From contig JAGWBJ010000002.1 in NCBI GenBank assembly GCA_021295955.1, positions 91,733-155,732 of the forward strand: DNA of 64,000 nt. Direction: 5' to 3'. Below, in pieces: positions 44,385 through 53,269 of this stretch (the stretch's first letter is position 1; every line of letters begins with the position of its first letter). Source of the DNA: Dehalococcoidia bacterium. Lineage in GTDB: Bacteria > Chloroflexota > Dehalococcoidia > Lucifugimonadales > JAGWBF01. A program made the position numbers and the translations under genes. Under the pieces are notes generated by a model, which worked only from the letters and a program-made list of their open reading frames with translations, made no database searches and was not told where the DNA came from.

Positions 44385-45128
44385 GTGGCGATTCGCAAGC
44401 GCATCGGCATTATGGTGCCGGCGACCAACACCACCGTGGAGCCCGACTTCCACCGCATTGCCCCTCCGGGGGTCACGATACACAGCCAGCGGCTGTGGCT
44501 CACCAACGCCGGCACGGGCAAGGAAGCCATGGACCAGATGAACGACCAGCTCGAGGAGGGCGCCCGCCGCCTGGCCCAGGGCAAGGTGGAGGTGGTGAAC
44601 ATGACGGGCACCACCAACAGCTTCTACAGGGACCTGGCGTGGAGCGACGAGATGGAGCGCATCATGTCCCGGGGGGCCGGGGGCATCCCCGCGGTGGCCA
44701 CCAGCCCGTCGGTGGTCCGCGCCCTGACCTACTTCGGGGCCAGGAAGATCTCCGTGGCGACGCCTTACCCCGATTGGAACAACGGCCGCCTGAAGATTTA
44801 CTTCGAGTCGGCAGGCTTCGATGTGCTGAACGTGGAGGGGGAGCCCTGGGCCTCCAAGGCCGGGGCCCAAGGCATCAACGACCAGGACCCCGAGGTCATC
44901 GTGGACTTCGCCTCCGGGGTCTGCAGGGATGAGGCCGACGTGCTGTTCTGCCCCTGCACCGCCTGGCGCTCCATGGAGGCCGCGGCAGAGCTGGAGCAGC
45001 GCCTGGGAAGGCCCGTGGTCACGGCGGTCCAGGCCACGGCGTGGAGGACCTTCCGCAAGGCGGGCATCACCCAGTCCATCCGCGGAAACGGGAGCCTGCT
45101 GGAGCTGATGCCACCCGTGGATGACTGA
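44385..45128 (+). CDS. Arylmalonate decarboxylase / maleate isomerase-like protein (paralog 1)
   Basis: 247 residues from GTG 44385 (GGGGAGGG five bases upstream). The Asp/Glu racemase fold shows as IGIMVPATNTTVEPD. The C-terminal catalytic cysteine is in VLFCPCTAW. The N-terminal cysteine of racemases and maleate isomerases is missing: the position reads NMTGTTNSFYRD, like the one-cysteine arylmalonate decarboxylases. The reaction is therefore more likely decarboxylation or a one-base isomerisation. A near-identical paralog follows. Confidence 0.82.
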   Translation: MAIRKRIGIMVPATNTTVEPDFHRIAPPGVTIHSQRLWLTNAGTGKEAMDQMNDQLEEGARRLAQGKVEVVNMTGTTNSFYRDLAWSDEMERIMSRGAGGIPAVATSPSVVRALTYFGARKISVATPYPDWNNGRLKIYFESAGFDVLNVEGEPWASKAGAQGINDQDPEVIVDFASGVCRDEADVLFCPCTAWRSMEAAAELEQRLGRPVVTAVQATAWRTFRKAGITQSIRGNGSLLELMPPVDD

Positions 45129-45198
45129 CGGGCATGACGGGAGGGGTCCCGTAACAACGCGCCGGACCTGGTGAAACGATGCTGGCAGGAGGTCTCCC

Positions 45199-45954
45199 AT
45201 GGCAATCCGGAAGCGCATAGGCATCATGATGCCCACCACCAACACCACCGTGGAGCCCGACTTTCACCGGGTGGCTCCCCCCGGCGTGACCATTCACAGC
45301 CAGCACCTGTGGCTCACCACCCACGGGTTCGGCCCCGACGAGATCCGGGAAGCCATGGACCGGATGAACGATGAGCTGGAGGAGGGCGCCCGGCACCTCG
45401 CCCAGGGAAAGGTCGAGGTCGTCAGCATGGTGGGCACCACCAACAGCTTCTACCGCGACCTGGCGTGGAGCGACGAGATGGAGCGCATCATGTCCCAGGG
45501 AGCCGGTGGGCTGCCCGCGGTGGCCACCAGCCCCTCCGTCGTACAGGCCCTCAAGTTCTTCGGCGCCAAGAAGATATCCGCCGCCACCCCCTATCCCGAT
45601 TGGAGCAACGAACGCCTGAAGCTGTACTTCGAGTCGGCGGGCTTCGACGTGCTCAACGTGGAGGGCGAGCCCTGGGCCTCCAAGGCCGGAGCCCAGCGCA
45701 TGAACGACCAGGACCCCGAGGCCATCGTGGACTTCGCCTCCAGGGTGTGCCGGGACGAGGCCGACGTCCTGTTTTGCCCCTGCACGGGGTGGCGGGCCTT
45801 CGAGGCCGCGCCCGAGCTGGAGCAGCGCCTTGGGAAGCCCGTGGTCACCGCGGTCCAGGCCACGGCCTGGCGCGTCTTCCGCAAGGCGGGCATCACCCAG
45901 CCCATCGCCGGAAACGGACGCCTCCTGGAGCTGATGCCACCCATCGAGGACTGA
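45199..45954 (+). CDS. Arylmalonate decarboxylase / maleate isomerase-like protein (paralog 2)
   Basis: 251 residues, start ATG 45199 with GGAGG nearby. It aligns over the whole length with the gene before it (IGIMMPTTNTTVEPD, SFYRDLAWSDEMERIMS, VEGEPWASKAGAQ). It has the same single C-terminal cysteine (VLFCPCTGW) and lacks the N-terminal one (SMVGTTNSF). It is a recent tandem duplication; four extra residues (GFGPDEIRE region) mark one divergence point. Confidence 0.82.
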   Translation: MAIRKRIGIMMPTTNTTVEPDFHRVAPPGVTIHSQHLWLTTHGFGPDEIREAMDRMNDELEEGARHLAQGKVEVVSMVGTTNSFYRDLAWSDEMERIMSQGAGGLPAVATSPSVVQALKFFGAKKISAATPYPDWSNERLKLYFESAGFDVLNVEGEPWASKAGAQRMNDQDPEAIVDFASRVCRDEADVLFCPCTGWRAFEAAPELEQRLGKPVVTAVQATAWRVFRKAGITQPIAGNGRLLELMPPIED

Positions 45955-46100
45955 AGCCGCAGTCGTAAGCTGCCGCCGGCGCCCTGAACATCCCAGCAAC
46001 GCAACCCCGTCGGGGGCGATGGCGGCTTGCGCCTCCAAGAGCCCGGCAGCCCTCTTCCGCATGGCCCTCAGCTTGCGGCATGTACCCTGCCTCACCATTC

Positions 46101-46113
46101 TACGATATTCGTA
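46101..46113. promoter_or_regulatory. Short perfect inverted repeat, possible operator
   Basis: TACGA-TAT-TCGTA lies about 70 bases before the promoter of the first solute-binding protein, in the most AT-rich stretch of the region. Its role is unknown. Confidence 0.3.
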
Positions 46114-46180
46114 CGCTTCGCCCTTGCAATTCCAAGTCCCGTCTGCTTTTCCTCAATCCTTGCGAGTCATAGTTTTCCAA

Positions 46181-46210
46181 TTGACAAATCAATCTGGCTT
46201 ATGCTAAATT
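46181..46210 (+). promoter_or_regulatory. Promoter of solute-binding protein 1
   Basis: TTGACA (46181-46186), 18 bases, TAAATT (46205-46210). It shares the CAATC spacer core and the 18-base spacing with the two promoters downstream. Confidence 0.75.
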
Positions 46211-46269
46211 CCCCAGAACGTCTTGAGGGACGAGGCAAGACCGATGATTCCCCCCGCGGAGGTGCTCCC

Positions 46270-48054
46270 TTGTCATACCGGACCATTCTGAAAGGAAGAT
46301 ACCTGCTGGTCGCGCCGGTGCTGGCCCTGCTGTTAGCCATGGCCTGCGGCGGCGAGGACCCCACGGCGACGACGGCCCCCGAAGCCACCATGGCTCCCGA
46401 GGCTACCATGGCCCCCGAGGCTACCATGGCCCCTGAGGCTACGCCCGTACCCACGGCCGCGCCCACAACCGCGCCCGTGGAGGCCCCCGATGCGATGATG
46501 CCGAAGCTGGGCGGCAAGCTGACGGTGGCGTTGAACAGCTTCGGCAACGAGGACATGAACCCCAACAACGCCGGCAAGATCTACGGTCTGGCCATCGGGG
46601 CCCACGCCGCCGACTTCATGATGGGCATCGAGGAGGACAACACCCTCACCAACGCCTGGGGCTGGTCCGAGTCCTGGGAGCAGATCGCCGGCGACACGTG
46701 GGACTTCCACATCCGGCAGAACATGGTGGACCACGACGGCGTCGAGGTCACCGCCGAGGACTGCGTGTGGATCACCCACCACTGGGCCACCGACCTGGCC
46801 AACCAGCCCGGAGGCGCCATCAGCCCCGGCTGGCAGAGGCAGATATTCAAGAGCTCCGAGGCCCTGGACAAGTACCACTGCCGGGTATACACCAAGCAGG
46901 ACTACGCCTTCATGTGGAATATCATCCCTCCCATAGGCGGCGCCGACCTGTACGCCTGGCCCGAGCGGGGCTGGGTCGACCTGGCCGGCGGGGACGTGGA
47001 CAGGTTCGACGAGGTGGGCGCCCCCATGACCGGGTTCGTCGACTACATAGAACGGGAGGTCGGCAACTACGTCCGCCATGAGAGGTTCGAGGACTACTAC
47101 GCCGACGAGGAGTTCCACTTCAAGTTCAGGGAGATGGAGGTCATAGTGGCCTCCGAGGACGCTCCGCGCCTGGCCCTCGTGGCCTCGGGAAAGGCGGACC
47201 TCGCCAACAGCTCCGGCCCCTACGTGGAGGAGATCCGGGAGCAGGGCATGAGGGTGGACGGTCCTGAGAACGTGGACGTGGTCTATCTGAGCCTGTACGA
47301 GACCCAGGACCCCAACCACTGCACCAGCAAGGTGGAGGTCCGCAAGGCCATGAACCTGGCGGTGGACCAGGAGGCCGTCGTCAACGGCATCTGGGCTCCC
47401 GGGACGGCCACCAGGGCCATCAGCCCCTTCTCGACCTTCTACGACGAGAGCCACAACCCGCTGCTACAGCCCTACCCCTACGACCCCGACGAGGCGAGGC
47501 GTCTCCTTGAGGAGGCCGGCTGCGCGGGCTTCGAGTTCGAGGGATTCGGGTACTCCTGGGCCGCCGGCCCCGAGATGGCGGACATGGTCGACGCCGTGGT
47601 GACCTACCTGCAGGGCGTCGGCATCAACGCCAGGTACACCCCGCTGGACTGGACCGCCAACGTGGACAAGGTCAACGCGGGCCAGATGAGCTCCGAGTAC
47701 ACCATCGCATCCGGCGGCGCCCACTGGCAGCTTGCGGCCAGGAACTTCGGAGAGAAGATCCGGGTCCACGGGCTGTGCCGCTCCCACGGCGGCGGCGTCT
47801 GCAACCTGGACGACCAGGAGTACTGGGAGGACGTGTACCTCTCCTACGCCGCTATGACGGACAAGGAGGCGCGAATCAAGTTCGCCCAGGAAAAGGCCAA
47901 GGAATTGTACGACGGGTACTTCGGGGTCCCCATCGCCCTGCGCAGCGGTATATGGGCTATCAACGCCAACACCATCTGCGGCGAGTGGCACCCCATCGAC
48001 GGCACTCCCTCCCACGTGATGTTCAACACGCTTATACCCTGCGAGACCTCGTAA
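46270..48054 (+). CDS. Family 5 extracellular solute-binding lipoprotein (intact copy)
   Basis: 594 residues from TTG 46270 (GGAGG seven bases upstream). The signal peptide ends in the lipobox LLAMAC. Next come 18-base repeats encoding EATMAP (46381-46434 plus a partial copy), then the SBP_bac_5 domain: LTVALNSFGNEDMNP, TWDFHIRQNMVDHDGVEVTAEDC, VRKAMNLAVDQEAVVNGI and YPYDPDEARRLLEEAGC. It would bind peptides or other oligomers outside the membrane. No permease or ATPase genes are adjacent. It is the only full-length copy of the three. Confidence 0.92.
   Translation: MSYRTILKGRYLLVAPVLALLLAMACGGEDPTATTAPEATMAPEATMAPEATMAPEATPVPTAAPTTAPVEAPDAMMPKLGGKLTVALNSFGNEDMNPNNAGKIYGLAIGAHAADFMMGIEEDNTLTNAWGWSESWEQIAGDTWDFHIRQNMVDHDGVEVTAEDCVWITHHWATDLANQPGGAISPGWQRQIFKSSEALDKYHCRVYTKQDYAFMWNIIPPIGGADLYAWPERGWVDLAGGDVDRFDEVGAPMTGFVDYIEREVGNYVRHERFEDYYADEEFHFKFREMEVIVASEDAPRLALVASGKADLANSSGPYVEEIREQGMRVDGPENVDVVYLSLYETQDPNHCTSKVEVRKAMNLAVDQEAVVNGIWAPGTATRAISPFSTFYDESHNPLLQPYPYDPDEARRLLEEAGCAGFEFEGFGYSWAAGPEMADMVDAVVTYLQGVGINARYTPLDWTANVDKVNAGQMSSEYTIASGGAHWQLAARNFGEKIRVHGLCRSHGGGVCNLDDQEYWEDVYLSYAAMTDKEARIKFAQEKAKELYDGYFGVPIALRSGIWAINANTICGEWHPIDGTPSHVMFNTLIPCETS
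46381..46443 (+). repeat. 18-bp coding repeats (EATMAP) in solute-binding protein 1
   Basis: Three full units of GARGCYACCATGGCYCCY at 46381, 46399 and 46417 plus a partial one. They encode a flexible linker after the lipobox. Confidence 0.9.
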
Positions 48055-48085
48055 GGTACTGGCAGACAGGCATCGGGAGACAGAA

Positions 48086-48122
48086 GGAGTCCCCGCCGGC
48101 CCGGCGGGGACTCCTTCCTTTT
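48086..48122 (+). terminator. Terminator after solute-binding protein 1
   Basis: 12-bp stem (48086-48097 / 48103-48114), loop of five, then TTCCTTTT. Confidence 0.9.
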
Positions 48123-48170
48123 CCCCTGCGCTTCCCAAAATTCAGGCCCAAATTCGGGCCAGACTTAGGA

Positions 48171-48200
48171 TTGACAAAGCAATCTCGCTTGTGATAGATT
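48171..48200 (+). promoter_or_regulatory. Promoter of solute-binding protein 2
   Basis: TTGACA (48171-48176), 18 bases, TAGATT (48195-48200), nearly the same as that of copy 3. Confidence 0.75.
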
Positions 48201-48246
48201 TCTCCAAGTTTTGCCAGAGACCGGATCTATAGGTGGAGGTGACACT

Positions 48247-50039
48247 TTGTCATACCGGACCATTCTGAAGGCCAAATACATCCTTTTCGCCCCGCTGCTG
48301 GCGCTGTTGCTGGTGGCGATGGCCTGCGGCGAAGAAGAGGAACCGACGACGGCTCCCGAGGCCACCATGGCCCCCGAGGCTACCATGGCTCCTGAGGCCA
48401 CCATGGCTCCTGAAACCGAAGCCACCATGGCCCCCGAGGCTACCGCCGTACCCACGGCAGCTCCTGAGGCTACGACCGAGGCGATGCCCGACATGATGGA
48501 GCCCGAGCTGGGCGGCACGCTCAGGGTGGCGCTGAACACCTTTGACAACGAGATCATGGACCCCCACGTGGCCGGGAAGAACATCGGCCTGTACGTCTTC
48601 AACCACTCCCAGGACTACCTCATGGGCCTCGAGGTGGACAACACCCTCAGCAACGCCTGGGGCTGGGCCGACGACTGGGAGATGGTGGACGGCTCCACGT
48701 GGGACATCACCATGAAGCAGGATATCATCGACCACGACGGCGTGAACATCACCGCCGAGGACTGCCAGTGGAACATGGACCGGCTGTCCACCGACCCGGC
48801 GGCCGTCGGCGGCTACAACGTCTTCTCCGGTACGATGACCAATATCTACGAGAGCACGGAGATACTGGACACCTACAAGTGCCGGATCCACCTCACTCAG
48901 GACTACGCCTTCATGTTCAACGTCCTCCCGCCCATAGGCGGCTCGGACGGGTACTTCTTCCCCAAGCATTCCTGGGTGGACAACGGCGGCACCCCCGAGG
49001 GATGGGCGGCTGCCGGCTACGGCGGGACCGGTTTCACCGACATGAAGGAGCACGCCCTCGGCCGGTTCGTGCGGCACGAGCGGTTCGACGGCTACTACGG
49101 CGACGAGGAGTACCAGTTCAAGTTCAGGGAGATGGAAGTCGTCCTCTCCGCCGAGGATGCGCCCCGTCTGGCCCTTGTAGCCACCGGCGCAGCCGACATC
49201 GCCAACATGTCCGGGCCCTATGTCGAGGAGATACGGGCAGCCGGGCTGGAGGTGGACGGACCCAAGGCGGTGGACGTGGTCTATCTGGGAATCTACCAGA
49301 CCTTCGACCCCGGCCACTGCACCAGCAAGCTCAACGTGCGGAAGGCCATGAACCTTGCAGTGGACGCCGAGGCCATCCGGGCGGGCATCTGGCCTCCCGG
49401 CATCGTGCTCCCTGGCATCACCGCCTTCAGCAGCCCCCAGGACGAGAGCTGGAACCCGACTCTCGCCCCCTACGGCTACGACCCCGAGGAGGCCAAGCGG
49501 CTTCTTGCGGAGGAGGGCTGCGAGGGGTTCCGGTTCGACGCCTACGGGTATGACTTCGCCGCCGGCCCCGAGATGGCCGACATGGTGGACGCCATCGTCA
49601 CCTCGGCATCGACGCCAGGTTCACGCCCATCGACTGGGCCGCCAACTCCCAGAAGGTACGGAACCTGGAGTTCAGCTCGGAGGATGGTCCCGCCTCGGGC
49701 GGCGCCCACTGGCAGCTTGGCGGAAGGAACTTCGCCGACAAGATCCGAGTCCACGGGCTCTGCGGGCCCCAGGGCGGAAGCGTATGCAACCTCCCCGACC
49801 CCGAGCTGTGGAAGACCCGGTACCTGGAGTACGCCTCCATCATGGACAGGGACGAGCGAGTAGCGCTTGCACAGGAGATGAGCCAGGAGCTGTACGAGTT
49901 GTATGTAGGCGTACCCATCGCCCTGCGCAACGCGGTCTGGGCGCTGGACCCGAAGACCATATGCGACGACTGGAAACCCATCGACGGCACGCCCGCGCAC
50001 ACCATGTTCAACACCCTGGTCCCGTGCGAGACCTCGTAA
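48247..50039 (+). pseudogene. Family 5 solute-binding lipoprotein, frameshifted (copy 2)
   Basis: Starts at TTG 48247 with the same GGAGG-7-TTG arrangement and lipobox (VAMAC) as copy 1. The frame is good to about 49600 (MADMVDAIVT), where 13 bases seem to be missing relative to copy 1. The continuation (FTPIDWAANS... CETS) runs in another frame to TAA 50039. Read literally, the protein ends at 49863 with about 85 wrong residues. It could be a pseudogene, an assembly error, or rely on frameshifting. All other conserved blocks (LRVALNTFDNEIMDP, VRKAMNLAVDAEAIRAGI) are intact, arguing for a recent or artificial break. Confidence 0.8.
48358..48444 (+). repeat. 18-bp coding repeats in solute-binding protein 2
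   Basis: Four full units (48358, 48376, 48394, 48418) and a partial one, interrupted by a 6-base insertion at 48412-48417; copy number differs from the neighbours. Confidence 0.88.
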
Positions 50040-50071
50040 AGTACTAACAAGTACCCGTCAGGAGATCCCAG

Positions 50072-50108
50072 GAAGCCCCCGCCGGCCGGCGGGGGCTTCT
50101 TCTCTTTC
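50072..50108 (+). terminator. Terminator after solute-binding protein 2
   Basis: 12-bp stem (50072-50083 / 50088-50099), loop of four, then a TTCTCTTT tail. It matches the one after copy 1 in design. Confidence 0.88.
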
Positions 50109-50170
50109 CACCGCCGTGCCCGTCTTCGAGTGGCTTCGTCTCAATCCTCTTTCGGGCCCAAGCTTCCAGT

Positions 50171-50200
50171 TTGACAAACCAATCGGCCTTGTGATAGATT
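50171..50200 (+). promoter_or_regulatory. Promoter of solute-binding protein 3
   Basis: TTGACA (50171-50176), 18 bases, TAGATT (50195-50200). Confidence 0.75.
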
Positions 50201-50251
50201 TCGCCAAATGCCTCGCGAAAGCAGGTATTCTTTGCGATTGGAGGTGTTCCC

Positions 50252-52037
50252 TTGTCATATCGAAGCATTCTGAAAGGCAGATACGCGCTGTTCGCGCCGC
50301 TGATGGTGCTGCTGCTCGTAGCCATGGCCTGCGGAGACGCAGACGCAGAGCCGACGATGGCTCCCGCCACCATGGCTCCCGAGGCCACCATGGCCCCAGA
50401 GGCCACCATGGCCCCAGAGGCTACCATGGCTCCCGAGGCCACCATGGCTGCGGAGCCTACGGCCGTGCCCACGGCGGCGCCGACGGCCGCGCCCACGACG
50501 CCCTCCGTTTCCGGGCCCAGGCTGGGCGCCAAGCTTACCGTGGCGATCAACAGCTTCGACAACGAGATCATGGACCCCCATTATGCCGGTAAGAACGTGG
50601 GGATGTTCTCCTTCAACCACGCCCATGACTTCATGATAGGAGTGGAGGTGGACAACACCCTCAGCAACGCCTGGGGCTGGGCCGACTCCTGGGAGCAGGT
50701 CGACGGCAGCACCTGGGACATCGACATCCGGAAGGGCATGCTCGACCACGACGGCGTGGAGATCATGGCCGAGGACGGCATCTGGAACGTGACCCGGTGG
50801 GCCTCCGAGGAGATCGCCGGCGGGTATAACGCCGTGTCCGGCGGGTGGAGGAACATCTTCAAGGACGCGGAGGCGCTGGACTCCCACAAGTTCCGAATCA
50901 ACCTGCTCCAGGACTACGCCTTCGTGTTCAACATTATCCCGCCCATAGGCGGCGCGGACATGTACGTCTTCCCCAAGCACTCGTGGGTGGACAACGGCTC
51001 GAACGCCGAGGGGTGGGAGGAGGCCGGCTACACGGGGACCGGCTTCGTCGACATGGTGGACCGCAAGCTTGGTCAGTGGGCCCTCCACGAGCGGTTTGAC
51101 GACTACTACGGAGACGAGGAGTTCCACTTCAAGTTCAGGGAGATGGAGATCCTGTTGTCCGCCGAGGAAGCCCCTCGCCTGGCCCAGGTAGCGACGGGCG
51201 CGGTTGACATCGCCAACATGTCCGGCCCCTACGTCGAGGAGATAAGGGCCGCCGGACTGACGGTGGACGGTCCCAAGGCCGTGGACGTGGTCTATCTGGG
51301 AATCTACCAGACCTTCGATCCCGGCCACTGCACCAACAAGCTCAACGTGCGGAAGGCCATGAATCTGGCGGTGGACGCCGAGGCCATCCGGGCGGGCATC
51401 TGGCCCCCGGGACTGGTCTTGCCGGGCATCACCGCCTTCACCAGCCCCCAGGACGAGAGCTGGAATCCGACCCTCACCCCCTACGGCTACGACCCCGAGG
51501 AGGCCAAGCGGCTTCTTGCGGAGGAGGGCTGCGAAGGGTTCCGGTTCGACGCCTACGGGTATGACTTCGCCGCCGGCCCCGAGATGGCCGACATGGTGGA
51601 CGCCATCGTCACCTACCCCCATAGACTGGGCCGCCAACTCCCTGAAGGTAAGGAACCTGGGCTTCAGCTCGGAAGACGGGCCTGCCTCCGGCGGCGCCCA
51701 CTGGCAGCTTGGCGGACGGAACTTCGGCGATAAGATCCGAGTCCACGGGCTCTGCGGACCCCAGGGCGGCAGCGTATGCAACATCCCAGACCCGGAGCTA
51801 TGGAAGGAGCACTACCTGGGATACGCCGCCATAATGAACAAGGAAGAGCGAGTCGCGCGCGCCCAGGAGCTGAGCAAGGAGCTGTACGATCTGTACGTGG
51901 GCGTGCCCATCGCGCTGCGCAACGCGGTTTGGGCCATAGACCCCAAGACGATCTGCAGCGACTGGCAGCCCATCGACGGGACCCCATCGCACACCATGTT
52001 CAATACCCTGGAGCCCTGCGATAGCGCGCTGGAATAG
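50252..52037 (+). pseudogene. Family 5 solute-binding lipoprotein, frameshifted (copy 3)
   Basis: Starts at TTG 50252 (GGAGG seven bases upstream), lipobox VAMAC, four EATMAP-type repeats. The frame is intact to about 51615 (DAIVTY). Relative to an intact gene about 32 bases are missing and the rest (PIDWAANSLKV... GLCGPQGGSVCN... VPIALRNAVWAIDPKTICSDW) continues in another frame to TAG 52037. The break is at the same codon region as in copy 2, though the deletion differs. Copy 3 is closer to copy 2 than to copy 1. No terminator like those of the first two copies is visible after it. Confidence 0.8.
50366..50452 (+). repeat. 18-bp coding repeats in solute-binding protein 3
   Basis: Four units starting at 50381, 50399, 50417 and 50435, preceded by a partial one. 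Each contains CCATGG. Confidence 0.88.
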
Positions 52038-52138
52038 CCCGCTCCGGGCGTGACGGTACAAGGGACGTGGGGGCCCTCGACGTTTCCCGGGCTCGGCACG
52101 GCGTGAAGGCCGACTGCCCGCGTCACGGGAGACCGGAC

Positions 52139-52167
52139 TTGACGGCTTCCGGGCTTTGGGCTAGATT
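52139..52167 (+). promoter_or_regulatory. Promoter of the FmdB zinc-ribbon gene
   Basis: TTGACG (52139-52144), 17 bases, TAGATT (52162-52167). Confidence 0.65.
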
Positions 52168-52198
52168 CTGTACACGTACATCCGACCTGGAGTCCGCC

Positions 52199-52423
52199 AT
52201 GCCCATATATGAATACGTGTGCTCATCCTGCCAGTTCAAGTTCGACCGGCTGCAGTCCATCGGGCAAGATGGCGCCGACTGCGACCGCTGCGGTCAGCCC
52301 GCCAGGCGGGCCATCTCCCTGTTCGCGTCCTTCTCAGCGGGAGACGATGGCTCGCTGAGCCCGATGCCGGGCATGGGCGGCTGCGGGTGCGGCGGTGGCG
52401 CCTGCGCGTGCGCCGGGGGCTAG
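52199..52423 (+). CDS. FmdB-family zinc-ribbon protein
   Basis: 74 residues, MPIYEYVCSSCQFKFDRLQ with the second cysteine pair in CDRCGQPA, the classic FmdB/CxxC regulatory-type zinc ribbon. The C-terminus is Gly/Cys-rich (GGCGCGGGACACAGG), which may bind a further metal. The start is ATG 52199, about 26 bases after the -10 box. Proposed roles in the family range from regulation to translation; none is established here. Confidence 0.85.
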   Translation: MPIYEYVCSSCQFKFDRLQSIGQDGADCDRCGQPARRAISLFASFSAGDDGSLSPMPGMGGCGCGGGACACAGG

Positions 52424-52427
52424 GGCC

Positions 52428-53171
52428 TCACGCCGGGTGTTGGGCCGTTGGACGCTCCCTGCGGCGCTCCTGCCATCTACCGAGGAGCCGCACGGCAGCC
52501 ACGGACCCCAGAAGCAGCACGGCCAGGCCCACGGTGACGAAGGCGACGAACATCGTCGCATCGAACCAGAAGCCCTGGGGAAACATCATGACCAGGAAGT
52601 CCCGGCGAGGGTCCAGCATCCAGAAGTCGTTGGAGAAGCTGACCTCGTGGAAGAAGAGGAACAGGGAGTCGAAGCCCGTCACCGATAGCAGGCCCACCAG
52701 CACCACCACACCCACCGTCAGCCCGGCTCCCCACACCACGCCGCGGGTGACCTGGGGACCGACGGCCCTGCCCCTGAGACGCAACCCCAGGCAGAGGAAT
52801 GCCAGCAGGTACAGGGCTGCCGCGGCGCCCACGCCGTAGACCCCCCAGATCAGCCGCTTCACGTCGTGCATGTGCAGCACTTCCCGGTGGTTGAACAGGT
52901 CCCGCTCCTCCCCGAAAATCCTGGTGCGCACGTCCAGGGGCTCGCGGGTGGAGTTGAAATAGCCGCGAATCTCTTTCGCCGCCACCACCAGGTCCTCCCG
53001 CTCGATCCCGGTGACCAGGGGCACGTCGTAGGTGTCGAAGCCGTGCTCGTACAGGCGGATCTCGTTCACGGCCCAGGTCACGCTGGCGCATATCAGCAGC
53101 AGCGGCACGGCAGCCGCGAACAGGACAACGGGCAGGCGCCGCATCCCCGCGCGCAGAAAAACCTCGAACAT
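52428..53171 (-). CDS. DUF1461 (TIGR01906-like) integral membrane protein
   Basis: 247 residues with four hydrophobic segments: about 13-35, 108-132, 145-167 and 204-228. A soluble stretch between the first two carries FNHREVLHMHDVKRL, the most conserved block of this family. LFLFFHEVSFSNDFWMLDP is the second. The function is unknown. It is convergent with the FmdB gene (4-base gap). Confidence 0.8.
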   Translation of the reverse strand: MFEVFLRAGMRRLPVVLFAAAVPLLLICASVTWAVNEIRLYEHGFDTYDVPLVTGIEREDLVVAAKEIRGYFNSTREPLDVRTRIFGEERDLFNHREVLHMHDVKRLIWGVYGVGAAAALYLLAFLCLGLRLRGRAVGPQVTRGVVWGAGLTVGVVVLVGLLSVTGFDSLFLFFHEVSFSNDFWMLDPRRDFLVMMFPQGFWFDATMFVAFVTVGLAVLLLGSVAAVRLLGRWQERRRERPTAQHPA

Positions 53172-53210
53172 GGGTATACGTTAGCACAATTCCCATAGGG
53201 CCCGCATCGT

Positions 53211-53240
53211 TTGCCCGTGGGCTCCCGGCGGCCATATAAT
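53211..53240 (+). promoter_or_regulatory. mazG promoter
   Basis: TTGCCC (53211-53216), 18 bases, TATAAT (53235-53240), 29 bases before the ATG. Confidence 0.65.
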
Positions 53241-53269
53241 GCGGTCGAACGCCTACCGGGAGTCGTCAA

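Noticed and set aside
48211..49863. Gene end at 49863 as a natural, different C-terminus of solute-binding protein 2
   Set aside because: The last part is not protein-like, whereas the normal family C-terminus is encoded intact in another frame to 50039.
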